Notes under the pieces: model-generated | The model's input: the letters and a program-made list of their open reading frames with translations, nothing else | Databases searched by the model: none | Told to the model about the DNA's origin: nothing | Part shown: positions 1 to 4,634 of the stretch, piece after piece | Position numbering within the stretch: the stretch's first letter is position 1 | How the letters are laid out: every line of letters begins with the position of its first letter | Translations under genes and position numbers: made by a program | NCBI GenBank assembly: GCA_900543345.1 | Contig: UQRJ01000117.1 | Span: 1 to 8,322 of the forward strand | Source: an uncultured Sporolactobacillus sp. | GTDB lineage: Bacteria; Bacillota; Bacilli; Bacillales; Sporolactobacillaceae | Direction of reading: 5' to 3' | Length of the DNA stretch: 8,322 bases

Positions 1-47
1 GAGATGTCTTAGGGTCTCGTGGGCTCGGAGATGTGTATAAGAGACAG
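1..47. other. Illumina Nextera adapter remnant (not genomic)
   Basis: Positions 14-47 are the complete 34-base Nextera Read 2 transposase adapter, whose last 19 bases (29-47) are the Tn5 mosaic end. Positions 1-5 (GAGAT) match the 3' end of the P7 primer, so 6-13 (GTCTTAGG) is read as the 8-base i7 index. This is library sequence. Translating through it gives the false N-terminus MYKRQ on the first gene. Confidence 0.97.
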
Positions 48-383
48 GTTCCGGATATTGCCGGCAATGCCGATCCGCAGACCGGCTATCGAATTCTTGT
101 CGACGGTCAGGAAGTTGTGATCGGTGGTACGAGTGCTGTCGCGCCGCTGTGGGCCGGACTGATCGTATTGATCAATCAGAATCTGGGCCGATCGGCCGGT
201 TTTTTAAATCAGGTTATTTATGATCAGGCTCTGCGATCGGCATTGCATGATATTATTAAAGGCAACAATGATTCCAGCCGCAATGTCGATGCGTATCAGG
301 CACATGCCGGATGGGACGCCTGCACCGGGCTGGGCAGCCCGAGCGGCAATCGTTTGGTTGCTCTTTTGCAGAAAAAGGACTAA
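48..383 (+). CDS. S53 (sedolisin / kumamolisin-like) serine-carboxyl peptidase, C-terminal fragment
   Basis: This is the final 111 residues of a secreted acid-active endopeptidase of the sedolisin family, which uses a Ser-Glu-Asp triad. Visible in the fragment are the nucleophile motif GGTSAVAPLWAG (Ser at fragment residue 29), an Asp-Ile pair at 68-69, and the closing YQAHAGWDACTGLGSPSG block (83-100). The Asp-Ile pair and the Asp of GWD (90) correspond to the family's C-terminal calcium site. The catalytic Glu and Asp, the prodomain and any signal peptide lie beyond the contig edge. The frame runs unbroken into the adapter, where an apparent ATG at 33 is an artefact; genomic coding begins at 48. 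The gene ends at TAA 381-383. No clear terminator follows. Family assignment is strong; substrate and pH optimum cannot be read from this piece. Confidence 0.9.
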   Translation, partial: VPDIAGNADPQTGYRILVDGQEVVIGGTSAVAPLWAGLIVLINQNLGRSAGFLNQVIYDQALRSALHDIIKGNNDSSRNVDAYQAHAGWDACTGLGSPSGNRLVALLQKKD

Positions 384-823
384 GCGGGGAGAAAAACAGA
401 AAACGGTCACTATCGGCCCTATTGCCTAAAGGGGTTTCCGTTGGAACGGTTTTGCCGCGGTCGATTGAAAAAAAACGGCGACGACCTCTCCTTCTTGGCC
501 GACGAATGACAATCGATGTTTAATGAAATTCCCTCTCATTTTAGCAAGAAACGTGCCGTTGAAATCTGTCCATTTATTTTCACATGAAAAAACAGCCGCT
601 TTCATTCAACAGACGGGAGAAAAGATTGTCAGCACGATTAATCTGAAATTTTATAAAGTGAAGCGGGCTGTTGCAAAATGCATCACTGTTGTGCGCGTTA
701 TTAAAGCGGCGATCAAAGCTGGGCACATGGCGGCGGTAAGGGAACAATTATTGCGGCCATAACATGATAATCGTCTGGCGTTTGCAAAGTTTTTTTGCAT
801 GACTACAGCTTGTCAGACGGCAT
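384..823. other. Gene-poor intergenic stretch
   Basis: No convincing gene lies between the peptidase stop and the arsR-type stop. The longest frame, 523-762 on the plus strand (79 codons, basic, rich in Ala/Val/Lys/Ile), has no Shine-Dalgarno sequence before its ATG and resembles no family I recognise. Short GC-rich inverted repeats occur around 437-500, but none combines a strong stem with a T tract. I see no tRNA, rRNA or mobile-element signature. Confidence 0.5.
772..819 (-). other. Nested inverted repeat downstream of the arsR-type gene
   Basis: An outer stem CGTCTG (772-777) / CAGACG (814-819) encloses an inner stem TGCAAA (783-788) / TTTGCA (794-799) with a 5-base loop. It begins 5 bases past the arsR-type stop codon on the minus strand, where a transcription terminator or mRNA 3' hairpin would sit. 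No T tract follows on the minus strand, so a classical Rho-independent terminator is not supported. Confidence 0.3.
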
Positions 824-1141
824 TCAGTGATTTGCTAAATCCCTTTGTAAAGCACCGATTAATTCTTTCAATTTCAAAATGGAAGACTGTAATTCTACTC
901 GATAAATTCTCTGCGTCCCTATTTTGTCACACGAAACTAGACCATTTTGCAATAGGAGTTTTAAATGGTGCGAAATGGCCGGACGCGAAAGGTTAGATAA
1001 TTCAACGATTTCATTGACCGTCAATTGCCCCTTCTCCGTGAGATGGATCAATATTTGTTGACGTTGTTTATCCTTAAGCATTTCAAAAACGGGGATACAC
1101 TCATTCAATAAATCCAAGCTGCATTTAGGTTGTGCCGTCAT
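824..1141 (-). CDS. ArsR-family winged-helix transcriptional repressor
   Basis: This 105-residue protein has the usual ArsR/SmtB length. The helix-turn-helix spans about residues 39-64: LTVNEIVELSNLS, then the recognition helix RPAISHHLKLLLQNGLV. The beta wing follows at about 68-84 (SCDKIGTQRIYRVE). The canonical metal-site motif ELCVCDL is absent. Three cysteines (7, 15, 71) are present, so a thiol-based redox or electrophile switch is possible but unproven. Start: ATG at 1141, preceded on the minus strand by AAGGAG with about 10 bases spacing. It is the second gene of an operon, 17 bases after the flavin oxidoreductase stop, and probably represses that operon through the palindrome at 2459-2476. 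Known parallel: the ArsR-type regulator CyeR in Corynebacterium glutamicum is paired with an Old Yellow Enzyme gene. The family is clear; the inducer is unknown. Confidence 0.92.
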   Translation of the reverse strand: MTAQPKCSLDLLNECIPVFEMLKDKQRQQILIHLTEKGQLTVNEIVELSNLSRPAISHHLKLLLQNGLVSCDKIGTQRIYRVELQSSILKLKELIGALQRDLANH

Positions 1142-1158
1142 GGCCTATTTTCTCCTTA

Positions 1159-2388
1159 TTATTTTGAACGCCGCGGTGAAAACGCGGCCGGTCCTTGCCG
1201 CAGCAGTGTATAGAATAACGGGCGCCAGGCATTATGATGGCGTTGCGTTTTTTTCCCTTGGGCAATCCGCTGCATTTGCTGTTCATAGTAACTGTTCCCG
1301 ATCAATGCCCCCAGCGATTTGTCCAAGAATTTAAAGCCGGTGGTCAGTCGCTGCGTTTTAACCGTTTGATAACGGCCCGCAAAGATTTGGTTGGGAAGAT
1401 CCGGAACAAGCGCAAAAGGCCTGCCAATGCCGACCATCGATGTTTTATGATTGGCTAAGGCCTCTTCCATGCTGGCCTCTGAACGGAAACCACCAGTTAC
1501 CACTATCGGAACATCAACCATGTTGATGATTTTTTGTGCATAATCCAGAAAAAATACGTCGTTATTTCCTTTGCCGGTGCCGGTAGACATTTTGGGGTTT
1601 TCATAGCTTCCGCCCGACACCTCGATCAGGTCGATTCCTAATGCGGCCATTTTCTTTACAACGATCATCGAATCTTTTTCACTGAAGCCGCCTTCCTTGA
1701 AATCGGTGCAATTTAATTTTAACCCGATCGGGAAATCTGTGCCAAGCGCTTCACGCATACCTTGATAGATCTCGATTAAAAAACGCATCCGATTCTCAAG
1801 GCTGCCGCCATATTCGTCCGTTCGTCGATTGTCATAAGGCGATAAGAATTGATTGACCAAATAACCGTGGGCTCCGTGAATTTCAACACCCGTAAATCCT
1901 GCTTTTTTAGCAATCGTCGCCGTCGTGACAAAACGCCTGACCAACGCTTTGACTTCGGCGGTGGTTAACGCTCTTGGCAGATTGAAAGCGCGTTTAAAAC
2001 GTCCTCCGACCGGGACGGCGCTCGGTGCGACCGGCTGTTTGGACAGCGTTCGCGGGGACTGCTTGCCCGGGTGATTAATCTGCATCCATAGTTGTGTCCC
2101 GTTGGCTGTACCTGCCTCGGCCCATTGTTTTAACATGGGCATATCCCGGTCGTCTTCAACCACGACGTTACCCGGTTCACCCAGGGCGTGGCGATCAACC
2201 ATAACGTTGCCGGTGAGGGCAATCCCAACGCCGCCTTTGGCCCATTCATGGTATAAATGGACATGTAGTGCATTCGGCTGATTCCGATGATTGGCCAACG
2301 TTTCACTCATTGCCGACTTGAAAAAACGATTTTTAATAACCGTCCCATTCGGCAGTGTTAACGGTTCGGCAAGTTGCAAATGAGTCAT
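1159..2388 (-). CDS. Old Yellow Enzyme-type NADH:flavin oxidoreductase
   Basis: This is a 409-residue cytoplasmic FMN-dependent oxidoreductase. OYE-family enzymes reduce activated C=C bonds of enones, quinones and similar electrophiles using NAD(P)H. Visible along the TIM barrel are KNRFFKSAMSE (19-29), INHPGKQS (104-111), HGAHGYL (171-177, with the two His and the Tyr that bind substrate and donate a proton), RRTDEYGGSLENR (188-200), VVTGGF (296-301, phosphate binding) and GIGRPFA (320-326). The chain ends about 85 residues after GIGRPFA, so the Fe-S and second flavin domains of 2,4-dienoyl-CoA reductases are absent. Start chosen: ATG 2388, preceded by GAGGAG nine bases upstream. An in-frame TTG at 2412 would place that Shine-Dalgarno inside the gene and is rejected. 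It is first in an operon with the ArsR-type regulator. The true substrate is unknown; the context suggests electrophile or redox stress. Confidence 0.93.
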   Translation of the reverse strand: MTHLQLAEPLTLPNGTVIKNRFFKSAMSETLANHRNQPNALHVHLYHEWAKGGVGIALTGNVMVDRHALGEPGNVVVEDDRDMPMLKQWAEAGTANGTQLWMQINHPGKQSPRTLSKQPVAPSAVPVGGRFKRAFNLPRALTTAEVKALVRRFVTTATIAKKAGFTGVEIHGAHGYLVNQFLSPYDNRRTDEYGGSLENRMRFLIEIYQGMREALGTDFPIGLKLNCTDFKEGGFSEKDSMIVVKKMAALGIDLIEVSGGSYENPKMSTGTGKGNNDVFFLDYAQKIINMVDVPIVVTGGFRSEASMEEALANHKTSMVGIGRPFALVPDLPNQIFAGRYQTVKTQRLTTGFKFLDKSLGALIGNSYYEQQMQRIAQGKKTQRHHNAWRPLFYTLLRQGPAAFSPRRSK

Positions 2389-2458
2389 TTTTCCATTCTC
2401 CTCGTGTAGCAAAATTTAATAAAACATTTTTTAAGAAGGAAGAACACTTGGCTTTATA

Positions 2459-2476
2459 AGTTTAAATGTTTAAACT
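2459..2476. promoter_or_regulatory. Palindromic operator, probably for the ArsR-type repressor
   Basis: AGTTTAAA-TG-TTTAAACT is an inverted repeat with perfect 8-base arms and a 2-base spacer. It lies immediately downstream of the minus-strand -10 box, covering about +1 to +18 of the predicted transcript, a position that would block transcription start when occupied. Assignment to the ArsR-type protein encoded in the same operon is inferred from position and symmetry. Confidence 0.68.
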
Positions 2477-2483
2477 CATTGAC

Positions 2484-2512
2484 ATAATAACACATCATTA
2501 ACCGTTTGTCAC
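2484..2512 (-). promoter_or_regulatory. Sigma-A-type promoter of the oxidoreductase-arsR operon
   Basis: On the minus strand, GTGACA (2512-2507, 5 of 6 to TTGACA) is followed after exactly 17 bases by TATTAT (2489-2484, 5 of 6 to TATAAT). Predicted transcription start is near 2477, leaving a leader of about 90 bases before the ATG at 2388. Confidence 0.7.
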
Positions 2513-2570
2513 TGAATGTTTTTTTCGATATTAAATGCACTGATTACAGATGTGAAAAATATTTTACTTT

Positions 2571-2981
2571 GTGATTTTTGCAAGTTCTTACTTTTGTCCA
2601 ATCGTATACATAATGGAAAAAGTGAACCTTATTGAGGAAATCTGGATGATCGCGCGGCGAATGGAGCGGCTGAAGAAGATCGAACAGAAGTATCCGCAGC
2701 AAAAATTTAGATCGATCGGGAAAGTGTTTCCGCATCGTCTCGTTGTCAAATTCTCCAAGGGTTAATAGTGGGCTTCATTCATGCAGGACAAGCAAGAATA
2801 CGTTGCATTCAGCCGGACCATCGCCGTTGATAAAGCAGCGTCGCTGTTTGCCGATCGGTTTTGCGCAAATCGATCACATATAAAGAGTTAACGAAAAAAA
2901 GAACAGGACGCTTTTTATGATTTGATTTCCGAGCAATTGGGAGAGATCGCTTCATTCCGAGCATCCCGTTCTTATTTGTAG
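2571..2981 (+). pseudogene. Possible decayed reading frame of unknown origin
   Basis: One plus-strand frame reads across this span with only four stops (TAA 2763, TAG 2766, TAA 2889, TAG 2979). Its pieces look protein-like. A basic segment follows ATG 2646, which has a usable GAGGA seven bases upstream: MIARRMERLKKIEQKYPQ, continuing to FPHRLVVKFSKG. The second piece starts at ATG 2781 (MQDKQEYVAFSRTIAVDKAA...). After TAA 2889 it continues in the same frame as RKKEQDAFYDLISEQLGEI. I recognise no family. It could be a gene broken by several nonsense mutations, a 39-codon small protein at 2646-2765, or chance. The last part coincides with the terminator-like repeat of the acyltransferase gene, which argues for caution. 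Confidence 0.25.
2894..2973 (-). terminator. Terminator-like inverted repeat after the acyltransferase gene
   Basis: Arms at 2961-2973 and 2899-2911 pair over 13 positions with two mismatches. On the minus strand, AAGAACGGGATGC pairs with GCGTCCTGTTCTT, and the second arm runs into a T tract (GTTCTTTTTTTCG). It lies 19-98 bases past the acyltransferase stop. The long interior (about 49 bases, with GCTCGGAA repeated directly) is atypical for a simple Rho-independent terminator, so other structured roles are possible. Confidence 0.45.
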
Positions 2982-2991
2982 AAGAACCGGA

Positions 2992-3987
2992 TCATAAGCG
3001 CTGCAGACGCGGCCATTTCAATTCGATGAACGGTTTGGTAAATAAACGCACCGGGCGGCTGGCAAGGAAGTAGCAGAGCAGAACCGAAGCAAGAAACAAT
3101 ACCCCGTACTGATAAAGGTCGTTAATATGTTCATACGCTGGCAGGAGCGCAATCATCTTGATGAAGAAACCGTGAAGTAGGTAAATGTACAACGTGTTGC
3201 GGCCGAGAGCGGTGAATGATGCTTTTCTTCGCGGAATCAGTGTCATGAATGAGAAAATGGTCAAGCTACCGACAGCATATAGACCGAAGCGGATCGGCAT
3301 GCCTACTAAATTCCGTATGCCGAATGCATGATATGGCGAGTCGAACAGGACCCAGTCCTGCAGCTCATTCGGAAAAACGAAGTGGCAGGCGACAAATACA
3401 GCGGCTAAAGTAAACGGCGCAGCCATTTTACAAATGCGATGATTCAGTAGATAGGCGAAGTGTTCTTTTTGCAGCAGATAGCCGAGATAAAAGTAGGGGA
3501 AAAAGGCAAGGGTTCGGGATGCGCTCAATGTGGTGTCGAAACTTTCGATACAGCCGGCGCCGAGGCCGAGCACAATAGCGGCCGGCAGTCCGTATTTGCC
3601 GAGACGGGAAAAGGGGATGATCATTAATTTCCAGCAGAGTATGCTGATTAAGAACCATAACGTCCAATGCGGCGATGTCAGATCGATGTGGAAATGGCTT
3701 TCGTAACCTGTCGCATAATAAAACCATGAGTAGGCGACTTGAAAAATAAAAAACGGAATCAGCGTTTTCCGCACGACATTTTTCACGTAGCCTTCTTTGT
3801 AAAAATGCTTGGAAAAGTAACCGGAAATTAAAATAAAAGCCGGCATATGAAAAATGAAAATAAATGTGTATAACGAATAGATGATCGGAATGTTGGATTT
3901 GAGATTCGTCAGGCTGTGTCCGAAGACGACAAGCAAGATTAGAAAGAATTTCGCATTGTCAAAGTAACTGTCCCTTTTTTTTAACAT
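2992..3987 (-). CDS. Integral-membrane acyltransferase family 3 protein
   Basis: This 331-residue multi-pass membrane protein belongs to the acyltransferase-3 family (PF01757), closest in appearance to the YkrP / fucose 4-O-acetylase-like group (COG3594). Members transfer acyl groups, usually acetyl, onto cell-surface or exported carbohydrates. The N-terminal signature RDSYFDNAKFFLILLVVFGH (5-24) carries the conserved His at 24 in the first helix. About nine to ten hydrophobic segments follow, including 40-57, 75-92, 109-125, 134-147, 158-172, 190-206 and 232-250, then the late motif LGRNTLYIYLLHGF (261-274) and a final helix near 293-310. There is no extracellular SGNH domain like that of OatA. 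Start ATG 3987 follows GGAGAGG at good spacing. It is monocistronic and divergent from xylA. The acceptor molecule cannot be deduced; a role in xylose metabolism is not implied. Confidence 0.88.
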   Translation of the reverse strand: MLKKRDSYFDNAKFFLILLVVFGHSLTNLKSNIPIIYSLYTFIFIFHMPAFILISGYFSKHFYKEGYVKNVVRKTLIPFFIFQVAYSWFYYATGYESHFHIDLTSPHWTLWFLISILCWKLMIIPFSRLGKYGLPAAIVLGLGAGCIESFDTTLSASRTLAFFPYFYLGYLLQKEHFAYLLNHRICKMAAPFTLAAVFVACHFVFPNELQDWVLFDSPYHAFGIRNLVGMPIRFGLYAVGSLTIFSFMTLIPRRKASFTALGRNTLYIYLLHGFFIKMIALLPAYEHINDLYQYGVLFLASVLLCYFLASRPVRLFTKPFIELKWPRLQRL

Positions 3988-4069
3988 GTGATTTTCCTCT
4001 CCTCGGATAAATAGTTAAAGCTTCCTGATTAGCCACATTATTCGCATCACCGGCCGTCATTTCCGGACG

Positions 4070-4097
4070 ATGATACAGAAAATTCATTTCATTGCAA
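4070..4097 (-). promoter_or_regulatory. Candidate promoter for the acyltransferase gene
   Basis: On the minus strand, TTGCAA (4097-4092) and TATCAT (4075-4070, 5 of 6 to consensus) are separated by 16 bases. This places the start near 4063, about 75 bases before the ATG. The -35 match is only 4 of 6, so the call is tentative. Confidence 0.4.
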
Positions 4098-4101
4098 AGC
4101 G

Positions 4102-4119
4102 ATTGTAAACATTGTAAAC
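4102..4119. repeat. Tandem 9-bp direct repeat upstream of the acyltransferase promoter
   Basis: ATTGTAAAC occurs twice back to back (4102-4110, 4111-4119), with a related ATTGCAAAG at 4091-4099 that overlaps the candidate -35 box. Half-site-like repeats at about one helical turn suggest binding of an activator or repressor; no specific protein can be named. Confidence 0.4.
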
Positions 4120-4259
4120 AAGTTGTTTTTTTCGCACCGGGTAACGTTTTGGTAAAAAAATAGCACCCTACGTTCTTGACAATTCGATCGCAGCCGATGT
4201 CCGAGAACGATAAGAAGCAACATCTGTTATAGCATACTTGCTAATCGATGGAAAGCGAA

Positions 4260-4273
4260 AGAAACCGCTTACG
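4260..4273 (+). promoter_or_regulatory. Weak cre-like site in the divergent intergenic region
   Basis: AGAAACCGCTTACG matches 12 of 14 positions of the CcpA consensus TGWNANCGNTNWCA, failing at both ends. It lies about 290 bases upstream of the stronger xylA cre and near no recognised promoter, so it may be chance. Confidence 0.22.
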
Positions 4274-4361
4274 TCAAACTATTTTTACGATAAAAAAATG
4301 TATCGAAACGGTTGGATTGCGGCAGCCGAAACGGAAATGCCGGTACGATTTTTAATTCAAA

Positions 4362-4515
4362 GGCTCTGTTTTTAAAGATAATGTTGTTTGGGCTATTCCG
4401 TGGTTGGCAGCGGAAGGCGGGGGACTCCGGCGGGAAAGACCCGGCAGCGAGTCACACGAGCGGTGAGGCTGGATTGCCCGCGGAAGGCGAGTGTCGGCAG
4501 CGAAAAACAACAGCC
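4362..4515. repeat. Bacillaceae-type interspersed repeat element (MITE-like)
   Basis: This is a GC-rich island of about 154 bases in AT-rich intergenic DNA. The ends are imperfect inverted repeats: GGCTCTGTTTTT (4362-4373) and, reversed from 4515, GGCTGTTGTTTTT; an inner TGTTGTTT / AAACAACA pair sits at 4382-4389 and 4505-4512. Inside, GCGGAAGGCG occurs twice, with GACTC...GAGTC and CGGG...CCCG pairings. Blocks such as GACTCC, CCCGCGGAAGGCGAGTGTC and GTGAGGCT resemble, from memory, a repeat scattered through Bacillus-group intergenic regions that often yields spurious small ORFs. A 68-codon frame here (4312-4518) is such an artefact. I see no target-site duplication. The element ends about 30 bases upstream of the xylA cre and promoter. 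Confidence 0.62.
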
Positions 4516-4546
4516 TAGTTTAGCCGAGGTAAATAAAAAAATGCTT

Positions 4547-4560
4547 TGAAATCGGTTGCA
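4547..4560 (+). promoter_or_regulatory. CcpA catabolite-responsive element (cre) at the xylA promoter
   Basis: TGAAATCGGTTGCA matches 13 of 14 positions of the consensus TGWNANCGNTNWCA, with a single mismatch at position 12. It overlaps the likely -35 region, so bound CcpA would repress transcription when preferred sugars are present, as is known for Bacillus xyl operons. Confidence 0.75.
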
Positions 4561-4583
4561 TCTATCTGAAAGCGTTGTATAAT
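4556..4583 (+). promoter_or_regulatory. xylA promoter
   Basis: A perfect -10 TATAAT lies at 4578-4583. The best-placed -35 is TTGCAT (4556-4561) with a 16-base spacer; a closer match, TTGAAA at 4546, is too far at 26 bases. Transcription should start near 4590, leaving a leader of about 45 bases that contains the operator and the Shine-Dalgarno. The weak -35 leaves room for strong regulation. Confidence 0.65.
4567..4580 (+). promoter_or_regulatory. Second cre-like site overlapping the -10 box
   Basis: TGAAAGCGTTGTAT matches 12 of 14 cre consensus positions, keeping the central CG and the TGAAA half. It starts exactly 20 bases after the first cre, nearly two helical turns, and its last three bases overlap the -10 hexamer. 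Confidence 0.42.
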
Positions 4584-4594
4584 AGGAGCTGTAA

Positions 4595-4617
4595 GTTGGT
4601 TTACAAAACAAACTAAC
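4595..4617 (+). promoter_or_regulatory. XylR-type xyl operator
   Basis: Arms GTTGGTTT (4595-4602) and AAACTAAC (4610-4617) form an inverted repeat with one mismatch and a 7-base spacer. This closely resembles the Bacillus xylO sequence built on TTAGTTTGTT. It lies at about +5 to +28 and abuts the xylA Shine-Dalgarno, so XylR would block transcription until xylose binds. The xylR gene is not in this window. Confidence 0.8.
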
Positions 4618-4634
4618 AGGAGGCTTAAAGGATT

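Noticed and set aside
523..762. 79-codon plus-strand frame after the peptidase
   Set aside because: No Shine-Dalgarno, no family resemblance; kept only as a remark in the intergenic entry.
2389..2412. In-frame TTG start giving the oxidoreductase eight extra residues
   Set aside because: The extension would contain the GAGGAG Shine-Dalgarno of the ATG at 2388; the family N-terminus also fits the shorter start.
2479..2484. TTGACA on the plus strand near the oxidoreductase promoter
   Set aside because: No -10 at the right distance on the plus strand; it coincides with the minus-strand -10 region and operator edge.
4176..4181. Perfect TTGACA -35 box on the plus strand
   Set aside because: No -10-like hexamer at 16-18 bases downstream and no gene starting soon after.
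4312..4518. 68-codon plus-strand frame upstream of xylA
   Set aside because: It is produced by the GC-rich interspersed repeat; no Shine-Dalgarno and low-complexity Gly/Ala/Ser composition.
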